From contig AP017605.1 of NCBI GenBank assembly GCA_002356515.1, positions 5,627,020-5,691,019 on the forward strand: DNA of 64,000 nucleotides. The letters run 5' to 3'. The notes under the pieces were generated by a model. It had not been told where the DNA came from. It was given only the letters and a program-made list of their open reading frames with translations, and did not search any database. Shown here in pieces: positions 10,018 through 20,059 of the stretch. The stretch's first letter is position 1. The number at the start of each line of letters is the position of its first letter. The stretch comes from Mesorhizobium loti. GTDB taxonomy: Bacteria > Pseudomonadota > Alphaproteobacteria > Rhizobiales > Rhizobiaceae. The translations under genes were made by a program, and so were the position numbers.

Positions 10018-10716
10018 CTATTTCACCCACTTGCGTACGCGGTGCACGATCTCTGATGTTGAGATCCCGTAGCGGTCGTGAAGTGTCGGTAGCGCGCCGG
10101 CGTCGAGAAATTCGTCGGGCAGTGCGATCTGGCGGAAGACAGGGGTCACGCCCTCGCGCATCAGCAGGCCAGCGACACCTTCGCCCAACCCGCCGATCAT
10201 CGTGTGGTTCTCCGCAACGACCACCATCCGTCCAGCCCGGCGCGCGGCGGCAAGGATTGCGTCCGTATCGAGCGGCTTGATGGTCGGCACGTGCAGCACC
10301 GCGCAGTCGATGCGGTTCGCTTCAAGCGCCTTCGCGGCCTCCAGCACGCGCATGGTCATCAGCCCGCTGGAAATGAACAGCACATCCGCACCGTCGCGCA
10401 GCAGCCGCGCCTTGCCGATCTGGAATGTGTAATCATATTCGTCGAGCACGACGGGGACCTTGCCCCGCAACAGCCGCATGTAGACCGGCCCCTTGTAGTC
10501 CGCGATCGCCTCCGTGGCCTGTTCGATGTCGAGCGCGTCGCATGGATCGATGATCGTCAGGTTCGGCATGCCGCGGAAAATCGCGATGTCTTCCGTCGCC
10601 TGGTGGCTGGGGCCGTAGCCGGTGGTCAATCCCGGTAGCTGCGCGATCGGGCCTGCGGCCCCAGCCTTGACCGTCACTGCGCGCGGCAGCCAGAGCGAAA
10701 TAGGTCGGGACGAGGA
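10018..10716 (-). pseudogene. Transketolase-like protein, C-terminal remnant
   Basis: About 230 residues match the pyrimidine-binding and C-terminal domains of a split-type transketolase (1-deoxyxylulose-5-phosphate synthase/transketolase superfamily). Visible motifs are TTGYGPSHQATEDIAIFRGMPN, in the position of the conserved cofactor-domain histidine and acidic residue, and the C-terminal VVVAENHTMIGGLGEGVA. The N-terminal half of the pyrimidine domain is missing: the coding sequence fades at about 10700, where unrelated sequence (next to the pRiA4b ORF-3 gene) starts. The partner thiamine-diphosphate-binding subunit is absent. I treat it as a truncated gene without function. Confidence 0.7.
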
Positions 10717-10737
10717 GATGGTCGCCAATCGGCCGAA

Positions 10738-11436
10738 CTAGGAGATGGTCGAAATGAAGTAGGAGCTGGCTTGACAATCATCGCCCCATACAAGTGTAGC
10801 TCGGCCTTTGATCCGAAACAGCAATTCCTGTAATTCCCAAGCGCGGTCCGGATCATCGAGGACCGCAAGGGACCGGGTGTCGCCGATTTCCGTGATGAAT
10901 TCCAATGCTGTGGCGAGATCCTCATGGAGGTCAGGCCCGAGCGCCTCGTCCCTCTGCCACATCCAGGCTTCCGGTCCACCACAATCCTCAGGCGGACAGT
11001 TGCCGTCGCCGCCCGTACACGCCGGATAGTGAGCTCCGGGTTTGACAGGCCGGCGCTGCTCTAGCCGGACCTCGTGCTCCCAAGGGAAGTTGAGGTCGTA
11101 CTCGTACAGGAACCGGCTGCCGTTACGCAGTTGCAAATTGCCAAGTGGGATAGCCGGAAAGCGGGCACCCGCCTCCCACGAGCCGTACCGCACCGTGTGA
11201 ATGACGAACTGGTAAAGGTGTATGCCTTCCCATCCCATCGCGACCTGAAGGACGCCATGAAACTCGCGTAGCGTCATCGTCGAGGGAACCTGAACCCTAC
11301 GCCACACCATGGGGCTCACGTCCTTCAGCCAGATGCGGAATTGCAGGATGGAAATCTCATCCTCCGAGGCTGCCGCCTCTCCGGCAGTTTTCGTCGCTGC
11401 CCGTTTTGCCCTTTTCATATCCGCCGGCCCCGTCAA
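10738..11436 (-). CDS. Plasmid pRiA4b ORF-3 family protein
   Basis: This is a 232-residue protein with the full family pattern: an ILQFRIWLKDVSPMVWRRVQV segment near residue 30, then MGWEGIHLYQF, then YEYDLNFPWEHEVRLE and the cysteine-bearing block YPACTGGDGNCPPEDCGGP. Family members are common passengers of rhizobial plasmids and mobile elements; their biochemical role is unknown. A nearby in-frame ATG at 11418 is an alternative start. It lies downstream of the tniB remnant on the same strand and may have arrived with that element. Confidence 0.75.
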   Translation of the reverse strand: MTGPADMKRAKRAATKTAGEAAASEDEISILQFRIWLKDVSPMVWRRVQVPSTMTLREFHGVLQVAMGWEGIHLYQFVIHTVRYGSWEAGARFPAIPLGNLQLRNGSRFLYEYDLNFPWEHEVRLEQRRPVKPGAHYPACTGGDGNCPPEDCGGPEAWMWQRDEALGPDLHEDLATALEFITEIGDTRSLAVLDDPDRAWELQELLFRIKGRATLVWGDDCQASSYFISTIS

Positions 11437-11439
11437 AAT

Positions 11440-12140
11440 TCAACGGTGACGACATACTTCGTTCCAGCCCGCCCCACAAATCCTCATGCTCCCTTCGAGA
11501 CTGTCGAGCAGCGCAAGAAGCTCCTCGTCATATTGCCATCGCGGTACTACCTGCAGATCGAAACGGGTCGCCATTTCCGCGGTCTGGTTGATGAAATCGT
11601 AGACGGCGACCTCCCCGATCAGAACCGGCAAATGTCGAACTGGCGGCCGATTCTCCTCAGCAACGAAAGAACCGCCTCGACGTCGCGGGCCCTGCCACGC
11701 AGCGCATTGTGGAATTCGTCGAAGATCAGAATCCTCGGTTTCAGGCTGTCGAGCAGGTGATCGATTTGCGCGGCCTTGCGACCGACATCCCGGCTGCTGC
11801 CGGTTGGAGCGCGCAGCGCCTGCAGGATGCTTTCGTAGAAATGGGCCAGGCCGGCGCCCTCGTGCGTCTGCACCACCCACACCCGCTGTTGCTCCGTCGC
11901 TCTCAGGTGCCCGACGGCAAACCGTTCGGCGATGATCGTCTTGCCATTGGCGTAGGGCCCGACCAGCATCAGCCCTTTGGTCCGCAGCGCTGGCGGCCGG
12001 GCCAGCAACGCGGTAAGACGTTCATGCGCCTGGATAGCAATCTGATGACCGATCCATCGCGGCGCCTGGATATAGGCGATCCGCTCTTCCACGCTGCGGT
12101 CGAGATACGGACGGACATGATCGAGCAGATGGTCAGCCAC
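11440..12140 (-). pseudogene. tniB: tniB-like transposition ATP-binding protein, frameshifted
   Basis: TniB is the AAA+ regulator of Tn5053/Tn552-type transposition. The first part (GTG start near 12140, directly after the tniA stop) carries a Walker A VGPYANGKT and a Walker B RILIFDEFHN. The frame ends early at about 11620. The expected C-terminal segment (LPVLIGEVAVYDFINQ, then WQYDEELLALLDSLEGSMRI) continues in a different frame down to 11440. One indel in the 11620-11720 region therefore separates the two halves. The product would lack the C-terminal part that contacts TniA. Confidence 0.75.
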
Positions 12141-12141
12141 G

Positions 12142-13789
12142 TCACCAATCCTCGACCGGCAGTCGGCGTTTCCGGCGTGCGGGATGCTCGGCAGGCTCCG
12201 ATGTCGCCGGACGCATCGCATCATAGGGCTTGGGCGCCTGGGTAGCGTGAGTCTTGCGCACGGCATTGCGCAGCTCGATTCTCGACGGCTTTTGTCGAGC
12301 GCCGATCTCCGCGATCTGCCGGCGCAGCGTCACCTTCTCAACATCCGTTCGCGCATTCGCGGCCCGCCGCCGCCAGCGGTCAGCGTCGTGTTCCCACAAC
12401 GTCGTGGGAGCGACCGTTCCGTCGCGCCGCCCTACGGGTCGGAACTCACGGGTCTCCGGATCCAGGATGTAGATGTGACTGATGTCGCGAGGATCATATC
12501 GCAGATCGAGCTTGCCGAGCCGGTCGCGTTGCGGCACCAGTGCTACCAGCCAGGGCGAGTAGTAGTCGAGCGCGAACATGCTGACACCTTGTGGCGACAG
12601 GCGCCTTTCAGATCCAGGCATGAATGACAGCAGGATCCGCAGGGGCTCATCGTCGAAGCAGGCAAGACCGCGCCTGCCGTTCCCATTCTGTCGCGGGTAC
12701 CGTCAATGTCCGCGCGTTTTCCTGCAGGTTGTGGTCAATCACGGCGAGTGTGATGCATCGCTCGAGATCGGCGAAGCTGAGACGGGCTCGTCGCTCAGCA
12801 GGATATTGGTCGCGGTCCGCCACTGAGCGCCCGGTCGAACCGGGCTGCGTTGCAAGAACGGCGTTGAGTTTCCCGAGCAGCCTTTCGACCACGCCGCCCT
12901 GGTGGACGCGGCCGCGGTCCCGGTATCGGATGCGAATCCCATAGTCCTCGCACCCACGCCGGAAGGCGCTTCCTTTGAACTCCTTGGCGGAGTCGGTGAC
13001 AAGCGATCGCGGTCGACCGAACATCGGCCATCCATGTTCGATGTCGCGCGCAGCCAACCACGGTTCCTTCGGACACATGGCCTGCGCCAGGCAGAGCGCG
13101 ACCGACAGCGCCGACGGTTTTTCCAGGGTTAGGCAGAAGCCGAGAATGCAGCGCGTTGCCACGTCGGTGACGATCGTGAGATATGCCCGGCCGACAAAGG
13201 TTCCGTCGTCAACGACCTCCACGAAATTTATGTCGGTCGGCGTGTGATCGATCTGGCAGACATCGAGCGGGCGCGCCGCGTGGATGTATCCCGGCCGCGG
13301 CTTGAGCCGATGGAGGTGCTTTGGGTTCGCGGATCGCTTCTTGGCGATCTCCTCAGGACTGAACAGCATGGCTATGCGGCGGGCCATAGTGAGGTAGGAC
13401 GGAGGAGCCAGGCCTGCCTCCTCGCAGCGGGCGCGGATCTCGGCCACGACAGGGGCGAGCGGCGGAGCCTCCGGCACCAGCCATTGCTTTCGCAGTGTTG
13501 CCGCGATGATCTTCTCGATGTCCTGCTCAAGACGCTTCTTCCGCGCTCCGTCGCGCCGGGGCAGAAGCGACGTCACCGTCCGATCGATATGGTAGCGCGC
13601 CAGCAGATTGTAGACCTGTCGAGTCGAGAGACGCAGCTCGGCGGCCGCGCGTACGATTGCCGCACGGCGGAGACCCGAACCGTCGAGAATCCTGTCCAGT
13701 TCGCGCGCGATACGACGTGCGGCCAACCATGCTTCATCGGAGTATGACGCGGCGGTAGCCGGTTTTCGGTTGTGCAATAGGTTTGGCAA
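12142..13789 (-). pseudogene. tniA: tniA-like DDE transposase, frameshifted
   Basis: This is a TniA/Mu-type transposase with an rve core. DDE residues are recognisable in QIDHTPTD, VTDSAKEF and GGVVERLLG, and the N-terminal part holds helix-turn-helix-like DNA-binding segments. The first 380 residues are open (13789 to 12647). The rest, including the C-terminal beta domain (FALDYYSPWLVALVPQR and the YILDPETREF segment), is in another frame between about 12621 and 12142. A frameshift at about 12630-12650 therefore breaks the gene. Together with tniB it represents a dead Tn5053-like element. No terminal repeats were identified. Confidence 0.8.
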
Positions 13790-13904
13790 AATTGAGCAGC
13801 AGTGAAATCGTTAGCGAAGAATCGTGCCCTTCGTAGCGTCTAAACCTAAACAACACATGACATTTCGACGTTTGAAATCGGGAAGTAAAAGCGACAATCG
13901 TGGC

Positions 13905-14569
13905 GGGGAACGTTAAACAGGTTGGCGATCGGGTCGTGTACGGAAACGAAAGGCTGAAGATGTCGCGCTGACTTGAAGCGCTTCATGATCCTCTCCCGCC
14001 GCGGGCCGGGTTGATGAGAGTTCTCCGCCCGATTGTTCGGGCCCTGTGCGAGCGATGCTCGCCGCTTGGCATGATCTCCCGCTTCGCCGCACCGTAGGAT
14101 CGAAGCTTGTCGGTGATCATCACACGCGGCGAACGGCCTTGGCCTTCAGAAGCTTTCGCATCAAGCGCTTTGCCGCCTTGACATTGCGACGGCTTTGCAC
14201 CGACACGTCGAGAACAAACCCGTCCTGATCAACGGCGCGCCAAAGCCAGTGTTTCTTTCCACCGATGGTGATGGCAACTTCATCGAGATGCCATGTGTCG
14301 CCGAGCTTGCCGGCCGATCACTTCCGGATATCATTTGGCAAAGTGTCTGCCAAATTTTTCAGCCCAAAGTCGCACGGTCTGGCGAGAGACGATGACGCCA
14401 CGAGCTGCCGGCATATCCTCGACCATCCGCAGGCTGAGCGGAAACCGGAAATAGAGCCAAACGGCACGGGCAATCACCTGCGCCGGAAATCGGTGGCGAC
14501 GATAATCACGGGAAAATCTGGTCATGCCGCCAGATCCCACATTTTGATCGATGCCCGGTTAACGTTACG
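13905..14569 (-). pseudogene. IS6-family transposase remnant with one terminal end
   Basis: The right part encodes a typical IS6-family N-terminus (FSRDYRRHRFPAQVIARAVW, then a WAEKFGRHFAK block). The catalytic and C-terminal parts continue in other frames through to about 13905 (an NNRAENSHQP-like block, then the DPIANLFNVPRH end). Several frame breaks mean no full protein is possible. The terminal end GGTTAACGTTACGGTGCCC (14551-14569 as read on +) matches the end of the intact IS6-family copy at 59145-59163 with one difference. It therefore marks the element boundary, 6 bp before a tts box. Confidence 0.7.
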
Positions 14570-14575
14570 GTGCCC

Positions 14576-14593
14576 GTCAGCTTGTCGTAAGCC
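14576..14593 (+). promoter_or_regulatory. tts box upstream of the C48-protease effector
   Basis: GTCAGCTTGTCGTAAGCC followed by AACCCGCC matches the TtsI-binding consensus (GTCAGSTTNTCGNAAGCT, then a C-rich tail) with a single change at the last core base. It lies 306 bp before the effector start and 6 bp from the end of the IS6-family remnant. Confidence 0.75.
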
Positions 14594-14898
14594 AACCCGC
14601 CTAGCATGGGTCATCCAGATGACACTGAAGGTTAAGCGCCCGTCTCGCGTATCCCGTCCCTTGGCGATCAGAAACTCCACTACAGGTGAACGGCTATGGG
14701 AATTTGCATCTCCAAATCCTCCGGATCGACTCGACATGCCACATATGACACGGAAGAGTCGCAAGGCAGACAGGCGCCCTCCCGGAGCCGGCACCCTTGA
14801 CGGAAGCAGAGGAGGGATTCTCCGCAGAATCTCGACTCGATGAGCCGCTGCGCGGATTGGCGCAGGACTTTGACGATACAGTTTGATGCGAGGCTAGT

Positions 14899-17800
14899 GT
14901 GGACCAGCGAAAAATTACATCCCGTGTAACAGCTTTGCCGCAGGTGCAGGACGCCGGCTTGGAAGAGGGGCAAGCGGTCCAGGCCCGGCAAGTGGGCTTT
15001 GAGCAGCACCTTGCCGAGGCCCGGAGGCTGTTCGATCAAGCTGACGAGTCGCCAACCAATCCAGAGGAGCTTCTGCGACTGGAACAGGGGTTCCGCGAAG
15101 TGCTTCAGCGACGGCAGGATGATCAAGCCGTCTCGTCTTTTTTCAGCGACCCAGGGATGCCCGCTGGACCGGGTGACCACAACAGCATCGTGACGGACGC
15201 TTTCGCATCGGCCGGCTCTGGGCACGCCGGAGTTGAGGCCGCCGCCCCGCCAGTCTTGGCTGCCAGCCAACAGCAGATCCGGCCCTCGCCGGATGCGCTT
15301 GACCAGGGCAACCACCTGCCACCCCAGGGGGGCATCATCAACAATGAACATTCGACGGCGCCGTTGCGGCCAGCGAAGAGGCAGAGGGCCGTGGATAGGC
15401 CGCAAGCCGTCGCCATTCAGCAGCAGCTGAGCGAAATCGGCAATTCAGGCGGCCGCGTGCCGATACAGCCCCCCACGCAGCAGTTGGGTGAATTGCCATT
15501 GCAAGGGGTACCGGTTCAAGGGACAGGGTCCGAACACATCGGAAGGCTGCATGCGGGGGCCGCGCCCTCAGCAAGGTCCGAGGCGCCCCCGGCTGCGATC
15601 GAGGACTCCATAAACGTTTCGTTCGCCGTCCCCAAAGACTTTTCCCATGGGACTCAACGCGTCCCAGACGCGATGCTCCCTTTCTTGGACCGCCCTGGCC
15701 CCTTGCCGGATGCTGGCCAAGCGCGGCAAGCGGGCTTTGAGCAGCACGTGGCCGAGCCGCGCCGAGCCGACCCGGTTGCGAGTGGCGCCCGTGCTTCCCG
15801 CTATCACCATCTGTCCGACGAACACCGGGACCTTATTGATAGAGCGATCGCCCACTCCCAGGAAAAATATAGCGAGACCACGGCCCGAAAATACACGTTT
15901 GCACTTAGCCGGTTGGCGAATGATCTCAGCGCTCGTGGCCAAGCAATCGATCTAAGAAATCACAAATCCCTGGTCGATCACGTCGGTGCTTTCTTTCCGA
16001 AAGACGTTGATATGAAGAGCGCTTTGAAGGCCCTGCGTGCGTATCATGAGCCGGGCTATTCAGCGACTGCTGGCGGCCCTGCTGCCAGCTATCCCCATCT
16101 GTCCGCCGAACACCGGGACGTTATTGACAAGGCGATCGACCGCGCTGCGGCTCAGCAAAACCAGAGCGCGGACACGCTGCGAATATACTCGAATGCGCTT
16201 CGCCGATTGGCGAATGATCTCGGCGCTCGTGGCCAAGCGACTGATCTAAAAAATCACCAATCCCTGGTCGATCACCTCGATACTTTCTTTCCGAATGACC
16301 AGAACATTAGAACGGCGTTGAACGTCCTACGTGCGTATCATGATCCGGGCAATGCAGCGACTGGCTGGTGGCCAGCGGCGGTGCCGTCAAAGGCAGATGC
16401 GCGTATCCTGGAAAAATTAAGCAGTGACAGCGGGTTGGCCTTAAGCACCCGTGTCGTCTATGGTCGTCTTCTTCGCAGATTTTCTGAGGAGCTCGAGAGT
16501 CGGGGCCAGACGATCTCTGGGCTGGATCACAATTCGCGGACCGAACTCGCCGAGGCGTTGTTTCCAGGCAACAAGAAACTCCGCTTCGCGCTGCAGCGGG
16601 TTCACAATGCGGAGGTTCCCGAGGCCTTGCGGCCGCTGTTCGATAATCGAGCTGACAAGCCGCCAACCAATCCAGAGGAGCTTCTGCGACTGGAACAGGG
16701 GTTCCGCGAAGTGCTTCAGCAGCGGCAGGGTGATCAAGCCGCCTCGTCTTTGTTCGGCAACCCAGGGATGCCCGCTGGACCGGAGGATCCTAACAGAAGC
16801 GTGTCGGACGCTTTCGCAAGCTCTGGGCACGCCGGAGTTGAGGCCGCCGCCCCGCCAGTCTTGGCTGCCAGCCAACAGCAGATCCGGCCCTGGCCGGATG
16901 CGTTTGACCAAGGCAACCACCTGCCACCCGAGCGGGTGATCATCAACAATGAACATGACACAGCGCTGTTGCGGCCAGCGGAGAGGCAGAGGGCCCTGAA
17001 TACGCCGCAAGCCGCCGCCATTCAGCAGCCGCTGAGCGAAATCGGCAATTCAGGCGGCCGCGTGCCGATGCAGCCCCCCACGCAGCAGTTGGGTGAATTG
17101 CCATTGGAAGGGGTACCGGTTCAAGGGACAGGGTCCGAACACATCGGAAGGCTGCATGCGGGGGCCGCGCCCTCAGCAAGGCCCGAGGCACCCCCCGCTG
17201 CCATCGAGAACTCCATAAACGTCTCATTCGCCGTCCCCAAAGGCTTCTCCCATGGGACTCAACGCGTCCCAGACGCGATGCTCTCTTTCTTGGACCGCCC
17301 TGGCCCCTTGCCGGATGCTGGCCAAGCGCGGCAAGCGGGTTTTGAGCAGCACGTGGCCGAGCCGCGCCGAGCCGAACCTGTCGCGAGTGGCGCCCGTGCC
17401 ACCGGCTATCGCCATTTGTCCGACGAACACCGCGACCTTATCGATAAGGCGATCGCCCACGCTGCGGCTCAGCAAAAATATAGCGAGAGCACGGTCCTAA
17501 AATACAGGTATGCACTTCGCCGATTGGCAAATGATCTCGGCGCTCGTGGCCAAGCGACTGATCTAAAAAATCACCAATCCCTGGTCGATCACCTCGATGC
17601 TTTCTTTCCGAAAAACGATGATATGAAGAGGGCGTTGAACGTCCTGCGTGCCTATCATGAGCCGGGCTATTCAGCGACTGTTGGTGCCCCGGCTAACCGC
17701 TATCCCCACTTGTCCGACGAACACCGGGACGTGATTGATAAGGCGATCGCCCATGCTGAGGCTCAGCAACACCATAGCGCGCCGACGCTCCGAATATACT

Positions 17801-20022
17801 CGAATGCGCTTCGCCGATTGGCGAATGATCTCGGTGCTCGTGGCCAAGCGACTGATCTAAAAAATCACCAATCCCTGGTCGATCACCTCAATACCTTCTT
17901 TCCGAAAGACACTGACATAAGGGATATAAGGCCGGCGTTGAACGTCCTGCGTGCGTATCATGAGCCGGGCTATTCAGCGACTGGCCGGTGGCCAGTGACG
18001 GTGCCTTCAAAGGCAGATGCGCATGTCTTGGAACAAGTGACCAGTGACAGCAGCTTGGCCCCAAGCACCCGTGTTGTCTATGGTCATAGTCTTCGCAGAT
18101 TTTCTGAGGCGCTTGACAGGCGGGGCCGGACGATCTCTGGGCTGGATCATGATTCGCGGATCGAATTCGCCGAGGTGTTGTTTCCAGGCAACGATTATCT
18201 CCGCTGGGCGCTTGAACGGGTTCGCGATGCGAAGCCTGCGTCAGACAGGATCGTGGCGGACGCTTTGGCAGCGGCCGGCTCTGGGCACGCCGGAGTTGAG
18301 GCCGCCGCCCCGCCAGTCTTGGCTGCCAGCCAACAGCAGATCCGGCCCTGGCCGGATGCGCGTGACCAGGGCAACCTCCTGCCACCCGAGCGGTTCATCA
18401 TCAACAATGAACATTCGACGGCGCCGTTGCGGCCGGCGGAGAGGCAGAGGGCCCTGAATACGCCGCAAGCCGCCGCCATTCAGCAGCAGCCGAGCGAAAT
18501 CGGCAATTCAGGCGGCCGCATGCCGATGCAGCCCCCCATGCGGCAATTGGGTGAATTGCCATTGCAAGGGGTACCGGTTCAAGGGACAGGGTCCGAACAC
18601 ATCGGAAGGCTGCATGCGGGGGCCGCGCCCTCAGCAAGGTCCGAGGCGCCCCCGGCTGCGATCGAGGACTCCATAAATGTTTCGTTCGCCGTGCCCAAAG
18701 GCTTCTCCCATGGGACTCAACGCGTCCCAGAGGCCATGCTCTCTTCCTTGTACCATTATGGCCTCTTGCCGGACGCGGACAAGCCGGAATGGAACTACGA
18801 GATTAAAGGCCACGGCTACACCGCCCGGAGGCCAGAGGAGGGCAACGACGTTTGGCTCCTCCATCGCGGAGCGATAAGGGAAGCTGGAGCGGCAGCAGTA
18901 CCGGCAAGGGCTCCGGGACCCGCCTTGCCAGCGACCGCCAGGCTCTCAGACACCCATCTCGGGGTTCCGTTGGTCGATCTGACCACCTCCTCCGATGCAC
19001 ACATCGAAGCCCTTCCGTCAGGCTCGTCCAATCTCCCCCGGGGGGCGGTGCTCGGGGCCACCCAACTGCTGGGCGACGAACATATCCAGAGGGATTACGA
19101 ATTCCTCGAGCAGCAGCTGCAGCAGGCCGATCCAGCGCTCGCCGCCCGGACGCGGCTGGTCGATCCGTCGGTCTCCCATCTGCTGCGCCACATGGAGCAG
19201 CAAGACGCGCGAGGCACATTGCAGTCGATTTATAATCGAAACGCCGGCCCATCCGACTTCCTGTTCGTGCCAGTGAACGATGGGGTGGGTATTGACCGCG
19301 GCACCCATTGGTCGCTGCTCCTCGTAGATCGCCGCGATCCGGAAAGAGCGGTCGCCTATCACTACGACTCCATCCAGCAAAATGAACAGCGATACAACGA
19401 CGCGCCTGCACGAAAGCTCGCTACAAGACTGGACGCGACCCTGGTAACACCCGACATGGCGCAGCAGAAAAACGCTGTTGACTGCGGCGTCTTCGTGGTG
19501 GACGGCACGCGCGAGCTGGTTCGTCGATTGGCGAACGAAGAGCGGCCAGACCAGCAGCTGCCGCTGCACCTCAACTACCTCGTCGCCGATCGGCAGGCGC
19601 TGCAAAACCGACTGAGAGAGGGGCGCTTGCCGCACGAGCTTGCCGCAAGCCCTGCCGAAGCTTTGGCAGCACCCGGGTCGCAGGTGCAACACGCCGCCTT
19701 GCAAGAGCAGCAAGCCAGACAGGTCGCGCCAGCGCCGTTGGAACGGCACTTGGGCAAGACGCGCGAGGCCGAGGACAAGCTGACGAGTACACTGGACAGG
19801 AGCAACCGCGTGAACAGCGGGGGCGTCGTCATCAACACTGAACGTTACACAGCGCCGTTGAGACCGGCGAAAAGGCAGAGGACTGACAATTCGCAAAGCC
19901 TCGCCATCGGGCGGCAGCCGAGCGAAGCAAACACAACGTCCATCGGCCAAGCCTCCGATCAAGCCCGAGCGGACCTAATGGCTTCCTCCAGAAGCAGAGA
20001 GCGCTCCGACGCGGGACGTTGA
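14899..20022 (+). CDS. Giant C48 (SUMO-protease-like, NopD/XopD-type) type III effector with internal duplications
   Basis: This is a 1,707-residue putative effector. The C-terminal domain (about 1400-1560) is a Ulp1-type cysteine protease: H1470 in GTHWSLLLVDRR, D1490 in AYHYDS, Q at about 1523, and C1529 in DCGVFVVDGT. The enzyme type removes SUMO from host proteins. Before it lie about 1,350 residues built from two long near-identical units and a third partial unit. These contain disordered Pro/Ala/Gln segments, basic PAKRQR nuclear-localisation-like motifs (about residue 158 and again at about 1655, with degenerate PAERQR copies in the other units) and six helical modules resembling the core-binding domain of tyrosine recombinases. 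The start is GTG with GAGG five bases upstream. An in-frame stop at 14884 excludes a longer form. A tts box lies upstream. Confidence 0.85.
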   Translation: MDQRKITSRVTALPQVQDAGLEEGQAVQARQVGFEQHLAEARRLFDQADESPTNPEELLRLEQGFREVLQRRQDDQAVSSFFSDPGMPAGPGDHNSIVTDAFASAGSGHAGVEAAAPPVLAASQQQIRPSPDALDQGNHLPPQGGIINNEHSTAPLRPAKRQRAVDRPQAVAIQQQLSEIGNSGGRVPIQPPTQQLGELPLQGVPVQGTGSEHIGRLHAGAAPSARSEAPPAAIEDSINVSFAVPKDFSHGTQRVPDAMLPFLDRPGPLPDAGQARQAGFEQHVAEPRRADPVASGARASRYHHLSDEHRDLIDRAIAHSQEKYSETTARKYTFALSRLANDLSARGQAIDLRNHKSLVDHVGAFFPKDVDMKSALKALRAYHEPGYSATAGGPAASYPHLSAEHRDVIDKAIDRAAAQQNQSADTLRIYSNALRRLANDLGARGQATDLKNHQSLVDHLDTFFPNDQNIRTALNVLRAYHDPGNAATGWWPAAVPSKADARILEKLSSDSGLALSTRVVYGRLLRRFSEELESRGQTISGLDHNSRTELAEALFPGNKKLRFALQRVHNAEVPEALRPLFDNRADKPPTNPEELLRLEQGFREVLQQRQGDQAASSLFGNPGMPAGPEDPNRSVSDAFASSGHAGVEAAAPPVLAASQQQIRPWPDAFDQGNHLPPERVIINNEHDTALLRPAERQRALNTPQAAAIQQPLSEIGNSGGRVPMQPPTQQLGELPLEGVPVQGTGSEHIGRLHAGAAPSARPEAPPAAIENSINVSFAVPKGFSHGTQRVPDAMLSFLDRPGPLPDAGQARQAGFEQHVAEPRRAEPVASGARATGYRHLSDEHRDLIDKAIAHAAAQQKYSESTVLKYRYALRRLANDLGARGQATDLKNHQSLVDHLDAFFPKNDDMKRALNVLRAYHEPGYSATVGAPANRYPHLSDEHRDVIDKAIAHAEAQQHHSAPTLRIYSNALRRLANDLGARGQATDLKNHQSLVDHLNTFFPKDTDIRDIRPALNVLRAYHEPGYSATGRWPVTVPSKADAHVLEQVTSDSSLAPSTRVVYGHSLRRFSEALDRRGRTISGLDHDSRIEFAEVLFPGNDYLRWALERVRDAKPASDRIVADALAAAGSGHAGVEAAAPPVLAASQQQIRPWPDARDQGNLLPPERFIINNEHSTAPLRPAERQRALNTPQAAAIQQQPSEIGNSGGRMPMQPPMRQLGELPLQGVPVQGTGSEHIGRLHAGAAPSARSEAPPAAIEDSINVSFAVPKGFSHGTQRVPEAMLSSLYHYGLLPDADKPEWNYEIKGHGYTARRPEEGNDVWLLHRGAIREAGAAAVPARAPGPALPATARLSDTHLGVPLVDLTTSSDAHIEALPSGSSNLPRGAVLGATQLLGDEHIQRDYEFLEQQLQQADPALAARTRLVDPSVSHLLRHMEQQDARGTLQSIYNRNAGPSDFLFVPVNDGVGIDRGTHWSLLLVDRRDPERAVAYHYDSIQQNEQRYNDAPARKLATRLDATLVTPDMAQQKNAVDCGVFVVDGTRELVRRLANEERPDQQLPLHLNYLVADRQALQNRLREGRLPHELAASPAEALAAPGSQVQHAALQEQQARQVAPAPLERHLGKTREAEDKLTSTLDRSNRVNSGGVVINTERYTAPLRPAKRQRTDNSQSLAIGRQPSEANTTSIGQASDQARADLMASSRSRERSDAGR
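15050..18770 (+). repeat. Long tandem duplication inside the C48 effector gene
   Basis: The unit beginning at about 15050 (a CCAACCAATCCAGAGGAGCT landmark) recurs at about 16665, a period near 1.6 kb, with very high identity. The first third of the unit recurs again from about 18270. Each full unit holds one roughly 180-residue disordered module (GHAGVEAAAPPVLAAS to FSHGTQRVPDAML), two closely similar 75-residue helical modules and one divergent helical module. The copies differ by small substitutions, so both translated units are still under use or the duplication is recent. Confidence 0.85.
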
Positions 20023-20059
20023 GCTCGATGGCTGGGATGAACCAGAACAGCTCTTTGCC

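Noticed and set aside
18803..19962. Long minus-strand open frames opposite the C48 effector
   Set aside because: They are antisense to well-supported coding sequence with C48 catalytic motifs and have no motifs themselves; GC-rich codon bias creates them.
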